Source: Colias croceus (lineage: Eukaryota; Arthropoda; Insecta; Lepidoptera; Pieridae). Taken from it: 64,000 nucleotides of DNA. The position numbers and the translations under genes were made by a program. Positions 25,901 to 35,207 of this stretch are shown in pieces (the stretch's first letter is position 1; every line of letters begins with the position of its first letter). The DNA is taken from contig NC_059538.1 in NCBI RefSeq assembly GCF_905220415.1, positions 6,820,001-6,884,000 of the forward strand, given 5' to 3'. The notes under the pieces are model-generated. The model was not told the DNA's origin. It saw only the letters and a list, made by a program, of their open reading frames with translations, and ran no database searches.

Positions 25901-28900
25901 ACCGTATTGCCATGACGCGGCCTTAAAATTTTACTCTCAACACGCTTAAAGAAGTTTCGATTCAAAAGAAGTTAGTCTCCAAGAAACTCATAAAAAGATC
26001 CGCAACCGGTACGAGTTTCTAGTCACGTTTAGGTTTGGAACCGGTTTATGGAGCAGAGCGGCCGCGGCGCGGTGCTGCGCGGGGAGTGCCGAGTGACCGA
26101 GCACGCGCGAGCCCAAGCGAGGTGTCGCGAGGCCGGTTTGCACTCACACGGCCGCAGACGCTCGTTTAGCGAGATCCAAGACTGGTTGTATTATTGTGTA
26201 CGCTACATGTATTTAGATACATTGTAGTTTATTTATTTATTTTAATAATGGAAGCGTTTATTGAAGGCGTAAGAAAGCAACCGTGCTTGTGGAATCCATT
26301 ACATCCTGATTATCGCGAAATGCAGATTAAAGACGAAGCATGGCAGACCATTGTAGAACATTATAACAACAACTCTATCCCTAATAGTAAGTTTGTATCC
26401 TATACATATTTATTACCTATATTCTTTTATAAACTCAAAAGAATACCATACAGCGCGCAAAGCAAATTTGGTCTCAAGTGCGTTTTCATAATATTAGTTA
26501 TGAATTTCTTGAATATTTAAATATAAGTAGGTACGGTAGATGTGCACGTTAAATGAACAATCTTTTAATTTTTTTCAACACCTAAGTACAACTGCAGATT
26601 TGCAATCAGGACGCATTCCAAAACAAAATTTTAATATAAAATAACTTTTCAGTTCAAGTTGCGAAGATAGAATGGAAAAAGTTACGCGACAATCATCGCG
26701 ACGCGCTCAAGCGAGCAAAGCTTGGTAAAAACAAATTATTACCTGCGCAAATCACAACCTGGAAATATGCTAAAGCAATGCAATTTCTCGAGCCACACAT
26801 GAAGTATAGAATTACAGAAAATATTGAAATGGATCCTCCATCTACGAATAATTCCATAAATAAAATCAATGACTATGATGTTTCAACAACAGAAAGTAAT
26901 GACATTATTATGGGTAATTCAGCGAAACGACGCTGTATTGAGAAAAGTAATCAATATCGAGAAGATATTGACGCCTTAGAATCCTTTTTTAAATGCATGC
27001 TACAAAGTACAAAAGTTATGCCACACTGGATGCAAACGCAAGTAAAGAAAAAAATATTTGCTGTTATTATTGAAGCGGAGGAACACCTTTCTTCTCAATC
27101 TCAGACTGATTTATGCGAATTAAAAGATCAAGATTCCGATAAACAATTGGAGAAGAAAATAAAATGTGAGGTCTTTACAGACGAAAGTTGTGATAATGAT
27201 TACTAGTTAAATAGTTTAGTTGGTATTCACAGACATTGTTTTCACAGAAAATAAATAAAAAAGTTATCAACAAGTAGGTACTTAGGTAACAAATAAGTAG
27301 ATATTGTGTTGAAGAAAATTCTAAATTGTCATTTTAGTTATTATTTAAGTAGGTACGTACCTATTTTCTTGTGTAAACGTTATGAATACATTAAATTTTA
27401 TATATAATGTGCTTGTGTATTATTTAAATATAATTAGAGTATCAAAAGAACTGAAAATAACATATCATAAGGTACAGTCGAATTCGGAAAGTTGCTTCTT
27501 TTTTGAAATCGGTTAAAAACTAGATTTAGTACATTAATAGAACCTTACGGATTGGAGAATATAATATTGGTCCTGTAGGTATTCTGTATGCTGGCTTTAT
27601 TGGGAACCTCGTAGGTATACTTACGAAAATTTTCCCCAAAGGATAATTGATTTTCTGTTTCCGATAAAGGATATTGCTTTTCGTCATTTAACTTAAATCT
27701 TATTGTTGCATTATTAATTAAGCCGATATCTTGACGCTTCATTCTATTTTGTAATTGCTTCCCCTTAATTATAATCTGAAAAAGAAATGCGATTACTTTA
27801 CCAAGTAGGTAATAAAATAGACGGCACGTAACCACAGTATTACCTACAATCTATACATATAATAAATCTGTAGAAGGGTCAATTCTGTACATTGAAAATA
27901 TTGAAAAAATAACTAGCAGGGGGTGTTACTGGATCGATACCAAACCCAAATATGTGATTAAAAAATTTTTTGTCTGTCTGTCTGTCTGTCTGTCTGTATG
28001 TGAAGACATCACGTGAAAACTACCGGTTCGATTTCGATGAAACTTGGTATAATTATACCTTATTATCCTGGGCGTAAAATAGGATACTTTTTATCCTGGA
28101 AAAATACGTAGAAAAAAAATTAATCTCAATTTTTCTGTTATCCATAGACGTTGTTCTGTAGTAGGTACCGCGAACACACGTTGCGTATTATTATAGACCT
28201 AGCCGTATTTGGGTCCAATAGATATTTATAAGATGTCATTGTCTGAGTTACTCAAAATGGAGAAATAAACCATCCACGCAAAGACCGACATCCGCGCGGA
28301 CGGAGTCGCGGGCGGAAGCTAGTACAGGAAATAATATTGTAATACTGTGACATAACCGTAGCCGGTAGCCAGTAGCGCTGAGCGAAATGTGCAAGGGATT
28401 TACTGCACATGGTTATTATTACTCAGATAGGTACCTTATTTTTGACACATAGAAGACCCATGGGCGTAGCCTTCACAAATGCCTTCGCGAGTGCCTTCGC
28501 GAATGTCTTCGCGAATGCCTTCGCAAATGCCTTAGCAAATGCCGGCGGTACAGCCGCCGGCCCCGTCCGATTAGGGCCCTTCTGGCCTCCTCCACTCAAG
28601 CGACAGCTCAAGCCGAGGTTCGTGGTCCCCGTCAAGGGGGGACGCCCTTGTGCATGTCGCTACCAGGGTGAACCTTCAGTTCACCCCCGCGTCCGCGTTA
28701 AAATGTAGTAGCCCTTCTGGCTAACATTGAGAAACACCATACAAAAAAAAAAAAAAAAAAAAACCAGCCGCCGGCATTTGAAGACCTGGATATAACTTTG
28801 GGTACATACTTGGTACATACAGTTGCTAGTTACATATTATTTTTTATTGTTGCCCCACCTTGAGCCCATGGCTAGCTACGCCCATGAGAGGACCTACTTA

Positions 28901-31900
28901 TTGGATCGTCCTGTGTAAGTTCGATCATAACAGTATAGAAAGAAACAATGTTCAATTGAACGTTCAAATGAAAGTTGATCGAGATATTTGTATAATGATA
29001 CATATGGTACATTTGTCAAAAACAATACGCAACACGCGTTCAACAGGTACAAGAACAAATTAAAATTTAAAGTTTTAAAAAGTCGGGGATTCTAGACAAG
29101 TCGAGCATACAAATTAATTCCGCAAATCAAATCAAATTATCTCCGCATTGTCATCATCGCAACATAGAAAAAAACCAATACTTATGCCGTTAAATCAAAA
29201 AGTTCGATGATAATATGTGACATCTGCCATCTCGCACTTGGCTAGAGTGGTGGATTATGGCCCGGACCCTCATAGCAGGCTCTTGTCCTTACAATGGGAA
29301 CATATTATAATATTGTATGGGCTGATAATTGATGTATCTGCTTACATTATTATAGTCTTCGCCAGAACAGCCAAGAACCCCCGTGACAGTCTAAAATTAA
29401 AATTAATAGTTTATACATATTATTATAGATGTTTGAAATCTACAGGCATTAATTTAAAACGAACTAACATCAATCTTCTTAAGTTTATAAATTTGATACG
29501 GTGCTTCACGACGTAGACGTAGAATATACGGATTAAGGAGTCGTATGCGCTTATTACTTGCCCCTAAAACGTGTTCTATAGGTATGTACTCATCAGCGGA
29601 AGGTTGCTAAGTATAAAAAAGAAATCTGATTAAAAAAGTTAGCTACCTATTGATTTTGTATGTAACATACTTAGATTACAAAATAAAGTACAGATGGAGC
29701 ATGACAACCGCCCGTCGCCCTTGTCAAAGAAAATACGAAATCAAAAACAAATACAGTAAGATTCACGAAAGAATACCACTGCGCAGAAGGCATATTTTAG
29801 GTCCCTTTGGAGGTGCGAGGTGAGGCGCGGGCGGAATGCGTCAAGACCGGAGCGACGCCATTGGTGCGCGCGCGTCTCATAATAGAGTGCTCAGTCGCTA
29901 TTCGTCTATCGCGGCGTCGACGCACTGACACTGCTGCACAGTACAGTCGAAAAGAAATGTTTCTTTGTTTTAAATTGTTTTTTATTTGTTAAGTTTTCGT
30001 TTTTTGTTAAGTTTTTTGTTGAGATTTGTTATTGTGTTGAACTTATTTGCTATTTTAAGTTTTTAATTAATTATACGTGTGGGAGAAACTGCCGAGAGCG
30101 AAGATTCGACAGATGTGGATTTTAAAGAATCATCGGAAGATGAACACTGTAGTATTGAACCCGGCCCCCGTTCTTCAAGTTCCACGATTCCCTCAAGTTC
30201 CATGATAGAGGGAAGCATGGAACTTGAGAATAGCGATAGCGAATAAAAATTGTTTCACATATTTATAATATTTTTGGTTCAATTTATTTTAATAAACATT
30301 TAAAATTACTTACGTTTGATTTATTTACATATAACCAGCGTTTACAACATTACACAAATTATAACCAACATTAAAATATTATTTTGTCTTAAGTCTTTTC
30401 TTCGTGAATGTACGTGCGCAGACGGCCGCCATTTGTGGTATTCTTTCGTGAATCGTACTGTACGTCGCTGCACCATTGCTATAGCGCATATAATGTCATG
30501 CAATACGTCAAAAAGGGTTTGCAATTTTAGTAAAAAAATGCCGTCTTGTGATAATAAAACGCTGTAAAATTTGTTCCCGAAAACAAAAAAAAAGATAAAA
30601 CATCGTTTCACAGGTTTTCTGTAGATTATTTGGCTGATTTATTTCTATAATACGAATAATAATTTTACAGATATGAAGGAATACAAAACTTCAACGTATG
30701 TTGCCAGTATTTTGAAAATGAATTTGCCATTTTTATTGGTAAAACGGTAAAATGGTTAAAAGATCTTCAGGATAATGCTGTTGGATTTTTCGATCGTGAA
30801 TGTGATTATTTGTATAGTGCACTAAAGGTTCATGATAATTATTAGATTATTTTAATAAGCATAATACATTATTTTGTTACTTTTATAAAGCTTAAAAACG
30901 TCATAGTCGTTTTCGCTAGCGATTTAATTTATGTGAACTCCATGGTGGATATGATGAAAATAAAATGTCCCGTATTCTCGACTAAAAACTACCGCTATTC
31001 GTATTTCGTATTCATATATTATGAAAAATAAAAAATAATATAATTATTATAGTTAATATTGAAACTTTTTTTATGTAACTAATTTATTTAATAAAAAATT
31101 GAATACAATTATTTTGTCCATATATAACTTTAGTAGGCAGGTACTTTATGTAATAAAAGAATTTAAATAAAAATTAAAACTTGACTTCTCATTTATGTAT
31201 ATAGCCTACGTCACTACCGCCACTAACATAATAATTCAGATCATTGCAATGAAACCTCACCACTCAAAATCGGTCCAACGGCTTATACTGCAGGGCGTGT
31301 CAAAGAAATATTATACATACATACATAAACTCGAAAAACATAACCCTCTTTTTTCCGTAGTCGGGGAAAAAATTGGGAAATTTTTCAATATCTGGCAACA
31401 TTACATGCACACAGAAGCACCGTGTACGTACAGTGCAGCGGTGAAATGACAGCACACATAGCTTTATTGAAAATGACGATAAATTATTCGGTTTAGTTCG
31501 GCAACGCTCCATCTGTCTTTTATTTTGTAATCTAAGGTAACATATCTTTTGTTTTGTAGGTAACATATCTTTGCATTTAAAAAGTATAATGTTTATCTAT
31601 CTAACTCGTATATAGATAGGTTTAGAATGTAGCCCAGCTTTATCAATTTACAAACTGTTCAATCAAATCGCATAGAAATTGATTCTTACCACTGGGTCGT
31701 TGCACATTTTGACGGTAACTGCAAGCTTTTTCTTACAACCTTGTAATGAATTGTGTTTGAAAAGTTCCTCTCTTTGAAATCTTGCGACTTCACTATTCGC
31801 TGATACTTCAATACCATTCTGTTCTTTTACTTTAATTAGCCATGTTCACATAATATAAATTCATAATTTAATAAATAGTGATATTTAACTTACGCTTACA

Positions 31901-32136
31901 TCGCAACTGAGGAATACAGACCTCACTTCAAGTTCAGAATTTCGTTTTTGGTTATCATCATTTTCATAGCTATTTCTTACCGACTGACCCGAAGTTAAAG
32001 ATAGTGCTTCAAGTATTAAAATCAAAACTGGAAAGCGCGCAATCAACAATAAGTTTTTGAAGATGTTAATTATTGTAAGTCCAATAGACAAGCAATACAC
32101 ATAACTTGACTGGCTTATTTTCAAAGAAATAGGCAT
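21725..32136 (-). CDS. Hap2: HAP2/GCS1-like gamete membrane fusion protein
   Basis: HAP2 is a class II-fold fusogen that merges gamete membranes. Exons in transcript order: 31894-32136, 31690-31818, 27625-27775, 25216-25618, 24913-25079, 24384-24546 plus 24212-24361, 23666-23814, 22111-22281, 21725-21921. Phases join throughout if the 22 nt at 24362-24383 is left out, giving about 640 residues. Residues 1-55 hold a hydrophobic signal region, then LEVRSVFLSCDVS and CKKKLAVTVKMCND, like the HAP2 N-terminus. The HAP2-GCS1 core is LNLQVTNTGLAASYYRISV (about 452-470) with Cys475 and Cys517, followed by a helix (about 555-575) and a cytoplasmic CCRC motif. Exon 1 start, the exon 2 acceptor and the exon at 25618 are the weakest calls; an exon between 31690 and 27775 may be missing. 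No search was run, so family identity rests on motif recognition. Confidence 0.72.
22571..23083. mobile_element. SINE-like retroposon copy with (GACA)n, inverted relative to 27851-28324
   Basis: Begins 'actagcttccgcccgcgac', passes 'gataaaaagtatcctatttt' and 'tatcaccaagtttcatcg'-type wording, then a tetranucleotide tract (about 22913-22962) and ends 'tctacagatttatt'. The reverse complement of almost the whole unit is at 27851-28324. It lies in the HAP2 intron between 22282 and 23665. Confidence 0.8.
22913..22962. repeat. (GACA)n microsatellite
   Basis: About twelve tandem copies of the tetranucleotide inside the SINE-like copy. Shorter versions of the same tract occur in the sister copies near 27972, 37487 and 44881 (as CTGT/TCTG), so the tract is part of the repeat family. 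Confidence 0.95.
23271..23353. repeat. Long hairpin, about 35-bp arms
   Basis: 'gacgtttcgaacactttaca' pairs with 'tgtaaagtgtttgaaacgtc', and 'gtctccccgt' with 'acggggagac', around a loop 'aaccatgctc'. The right arm has a short insertion. It lies in a HAP2 intron and looks like a small MITE that recurs in moth and butterfly genomes. Confidence 0.75.
26040..26175 (+). promoter_or_regulatory. CpG-rich block, probable promoter of the MADF-BESS gene
   Basis: This 135-bp block is strongly GC- and CpG-rich ('gcggccgcggcgcggtgctg') in an AT-rich surrounding. It ends about 70 bp before the ATG at 26248. No TATA box is evident. The same kind of block may alternatively be part of a GC-rich repeat. The promoter role is inferred from position and composition. 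Confidence 0.4.
26248..27206 (+). CDS. MADF-BESS domain protein nested in a HAP2 intron
   Basis: Probable sequence-specific DNA-binding protein of the MADF-BESS (Adf-1-like) family, nuclear. Exons 26248-26386 and 26653-27206 join in phase to give 230 residues; the donor is GTAAGT and the acceptor TTTCAG. The MADF domain (about 4-95) shows FIEGVRKQPCLWNPLHPDY, EAWQTIVEH, IEWKKLRDNHRDAL and AMQFLEPHM. The BESS motif (about 152-190) shows DALESFFKCMLQ and WMQTQVKKKIFAVI, a protein-interaction helix pair. An acidic Ser/Asp tail follows. The gene lies wholly inside a 2-kb intron of the minus-strand HAP2-like gene. MADF-BESS genes are numerous in insects, so a specific orthologue cannot be named. 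Confidence 0.92.
27851..28324. mobile_element. SINE-like retroposon copy, inverted partner of 22571-23083
   Basis: Reverse complement of the unit at 22571-23083: it starts 'atctatacatataataaatc', has the CTGT tract near 27972 and ends 'gcgggcggaagctagta'. The two copies face each other across about 4.8 kb that includes HAP2 exons and the MADF-BESS gene. Confidence 0.8.
28440..28763 (+). mobile_element. GC-rich retroelement 3' fragment with tandem 12-mers and poly(A)
   Basis: A run of diverged 12-bp units of the type 'gccttcgcgaat' (28472-28547) is followed by GC-rich sequence and a poly(A) of about 21 bases at 28743-28763. The poly(A) and truncated nature suggest the 3' end of a LINE inserted in a HAP2 intron. 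The A/F/N-rich repeat ORFs read from both strands come from the 12-mers and are not genes. Confidence 0.6.
30067..30246 (+). pseudogene. Acidic, serine-rich ORF fragment
   Basis: An open frame without an ATG encodes a Glu/Asp/Ser-rich tail (GETAESEDSTDVDF, then SSEDEHC) ending at TAA 30244-30246. An unusual GC-rich 150-bp block lies upstream near 29810-29950. It resembles the acidic end of a transposase or nuclear protein, but no domain is recognisable. It lies in the large HAP2 intron (27776-31689). Confidence 0.3.
30538..30845 (+). pseudogene. Decayed THAP-like fragment plus a downstream exon-like ORF
   Basis: At 30538 an ATG begins MPSC; a stop soon follows, then in another register KKKDKTSFHRF appears near 30585-30615. 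MPSC...SFHRF is the signature order of a THAP zinc-binding domain, here broken. After a TTTTACAG acceptor, 30671-30845 is open for 58 codons (YEGIQNFNVCCQYF, then FDRECDYLYSALKV) and ends at TAG. The second part is not recognised. Together they look like remains of a THAP-containing gene or transposase. Confidence 0.3.
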
Positions 32137-32187
32137 TATAATAAGTATAGGTTTTGTATAGGTAATGCTGTTTTGAATCATATTATT

Positions 32188-32395
32188 AACTAGCTTCCGC
32201 CCACGACTTTGTACGTGCATCCCCGTTTTTCCCCGTTCCTGCAAGAATTTCGGGAAATCCTTTCTTAGGGGACGCCTACGTTATGACATCTACCTGCATG
32301 CCAAATTTCAGCCCGATACGTCCAGTGGTTTGGGCTGTGCGTTGATAGATCACTATATCAGTCACCTTTGAGTTTTATATATATAGAAGATTATG
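32188..32395. mobile_element. SINE-like repeat upstream of the HAP2 first exon
   Basis: Starts 'ctagcttccgcccacgac', contains 'aaatttcagcccgatacg' and 'ccagtggtttgggctgtgcg', and ends in AT-rich 'tatatatatagaag'. The layout matches the other 'gcttccgcc' repeats in the window. It lies only about 50 bp upstream of the ATG chosen for HAP2, so the true 5' end of that gene may be elsewhere. Confidence 0.65.
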
Positions 32396-32795
32396 TTGAT
32401 ATTTAAAAAAAGTGATATCTAAATTTAATCGAATTTATGTTATGATTGTTCATAGCACAAGAAGATACAGATAAGATCTATAAAGCAATCATTAGACCAT
32501 TTTTTTAGAGGATATAATATGTATGTTTCAATAGAGTGTAGGAACAAAAAACGAACCACAATATTGTATGAAAGGCATTATTGATAAATTTTATATTCTT
32601 CGGTTCGTAAATGTCTCCACCATTTATTGACAATTTATATCAATCAATAACGTAGTGATCCAGTATATTACTTTCCTCCACTTTCCTCTATGGAATATGG
32701 TAGTGATCAACCTCATTGATGTCAATTATTTTAAATTTCGCTACGCCAAGTATTTATAATACGGGAATCTTTTGACTCTGTGGTAAGACTCTTAG

Positions 32796-32939
32796 GCCGG
32801 GAGATACTGACACAAAATATTGGGTCATTTGTACAAGCGCTCTGACCATTTTTTTTATTTTGTCACTGCGTTCTTAGACCCCTGAAGAACCGCCATACTG
32901 TTACAAATGACCCAATATTTTTTGTCAGTATCTCCCGGC
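32796..32939. repeat. 144-bp MITE, ends 'gccgggagatactgaca'
   Basis: The ends 'gccgggagatactgacac' and 'gtcagtatctcccggc' are inverted repeats that continue inward through 'aaaatattgggtcatttgta'. A related partial copy starts at about 38515 in the Nup358 intron. No coding capacity. Confidence 0.85.
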
Positions 32940-33034
32940 GTGGGTGTCAAATAAGGTTTGACGATACAAAAATCTCCTTGGTTTCAAGGAATTTACAAAC
33001 AAAGACTAATCTATTTTTCTAATTTTTATAGTAT

Positions 33035-34071
33035 AGGAGGTAGCAACGTTGACAAGTGAGCATTTTAGTATAGTTGGTTCTTTGATTGTGTTTGATATGC
33101 TGTTCCTCTTGCTTTTTCGGTTAGAGTCCGGGCTGTCTGGCTGGCCGCAGTGGTTGCGTTTAATAGTGCGCATCTTATCTGCACAGGAAAATATCCTTAA
33201 TTTAAAGTCATTTTTTAACGCGTAATTTTTAATCTTTTGCCTTTAGATAGATCCATTAGACATACATTTTTTATTGCAAGACGTTTTTTTCGTTGTTAAA
33301 TAGGTGCCAGACGCAATTTTTATTTCAAAATAATTAAAATATCATCGAAATAAGTGAAATTCCATCAACATGAGTCCCAGTGAAGGATAAGTAATCACTG
33401 TGTTACTTATACTACATATAATATTCATTTTACTATTTACAGTTTTTTTGCAACAATCTACCATATCGCTTCCTTTTCCCAACGAACCTCAAATAGGACG
33501 TTAATGTAAACTTGATAAAAACCAAATATCATCAAGAAATTAAAGACTTTTTAACGGATTTTAAACGCGATTTATTCATTGTATTATTTTCCCAAGTCTT
33601 TAATTTCAAAATGTATAATACTCGCGTAAAATCAAACACTAGAAAATACAAATATCATCAAATTCATATTTATACCCAAAAGTGTAATAAATATGAAACC
33701 ATCTATTAAAAATATTAGTTTACTAATTATTCAATATAAGTATTAAAAAAGGATAATATAATATAAATAATAAAGTTATTACTTACCTTTTAAGCGGACT
33801 CATGTTGATGTAATTTCACTTATTTCGATGACATTTTAGTTATTTTGAAATAAAAATTGCGTAAGGCACCTATTTTACAACGAAAAAAACGTCTTGCAAT
33901 AAAAAAATTATATCTGAAGGATATTTTCCTGTGCAGATAAGATGCGCACTAATAAACGCAACCACTGCGGCCAGCCAGACAGCCCGGACTCTAACCGAAA
34001 TAGCAAGAGAAACAGTATATCAAAAACCCAACTATACTAAAATGACTTTTTTTTAAACGTTGCTAGCTCCC
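33035..34071. repeat. 1.04-kb foldback element with about 300-340-bp arms
   Basis: The left arm (about 33035-33377) and right arm (about 33796-34071) are reverse complements, sharing 'cagcccggactctaaccga', 'gcgcatcttatctgcacagg' and 'ggactcatgttgatg'. The ends are 'aggaggtagcaacgtt' and 'aacgttgctagctcc'. The loop has no recognisable ORF. Confidence 0.85.
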
Positions 34072-34388
34072 GTACGATTAGGAAATATTGCTTAATTTTC
34101 TTCAATTTATATATAGGGAACTTGAGCAAAATAATTTTGTTTATATATCAGGCTGGATCTTTTTGTATTATTTTTAATGTGAGCATACGAACAGCAACTG
34201 ATGAGTAATAATGCAGCTCATGGCATGCACTCACTTTAACATATATAAATACATAAGTATTAAATCAACAAGTAACTTTTTCTCAACAAGTAACAGTTTT
34301 ATTTTGAAACAAAACTTTTAAGTATACTATTCTGGTTTATATGAGAAAGGGTGAATAATAAATGAAAGATTGAATATTCGTATTAAGT

Positions 34389-35207
34389 ATTTTATTGCAG
34401 TTAATATAATAAGTAGCATAATTTACAATTCAAACGAGAAAAGGAAATATTCCTCAAATGTGCCTTGCGTATGTAGTTAACAATTATTGTTTTTGATAAT
34501 AAAATCTTGTATATCTGTCACCCGGAACTTACTTTCTCATGTTATCGTTCAAATTCCGAGCCTCTCTTTGCCACCATGATTATTTCACGAAATTGATGTT
34601 CAATGCACATGGAAATCAACATATTTTTGCAAGTATGTACTTATAAAATAATCAAAAAGACCTGACCAATAAAATCAATAATAATAATTTACACAATATT
34701 AATTTATAACATCACATTAGATACTTAAATATTTCCTTTTAAAGGAAAAATCAACAAACATTGATCAGATCTTCTTGTTGATAAATGAAAAATATGCTTG
34801 ATTGGAGAGATATGATATTACAATTAACAATTATAATAATATTACACTGATTGTCAAAACTAATGTTTAATCAAGCTGCAATGATTGAAATTGAAAATAA
34901 TTGTATTATTATTTATTAGCAATAAACACTGGGCAAGATATTATTAAAATACGAAAGCAGAGAAAATAATATTTAGAACTGTACAAAAATCAACTGCAGC
35001 TTGCTACTTAATAAATTTCTATAACGCCTCAAAAAAAAGACACACAGATTTTCCGCATTTGTCAAAAATAAAAAAAAACACGCTTCGAGCAAAACATAAT
35101 ACTTTACTACAAGACATACACCGAACTTCACAACCCTTATTTATAATACTACAACTAGTCGAATTACATAGCTAAAATTATACAAGACAGAAACTACGCT
35201 AAAATAT
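34389..35207 (-). other. Nup358: Probable Nup358 3' UTR
   Basis: After the Nup358 stop at 35208-35210 the minus strand is AT-rich and non-coding. An AATAAA signal is present on the minus strand at about 34390-34395 ('tttatt' on the plus strand), which would give an 800-nt 3' UTR. The end point is inferred. Confidence 0.45.

Larger units (their letters stand above)
32396..34380. other. Intergenic DNA between HAP2 and Nup358, mostly repeats
   Basis: Apart from the MITE at 32796 and the foldback at 33035-34071 the stretch is AT-rich. A 65-codon plus-strand ORF in the foldback loop (33512-33709) has no recognisable domain. Confidence 0.5.

Noticed and set aside
33512..33709. 65-codon ORF in the loop of the foldback element
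   Set aside because: AT-rich chance ORF with Lys/Tyr/Asn bias and no recognisable motif.
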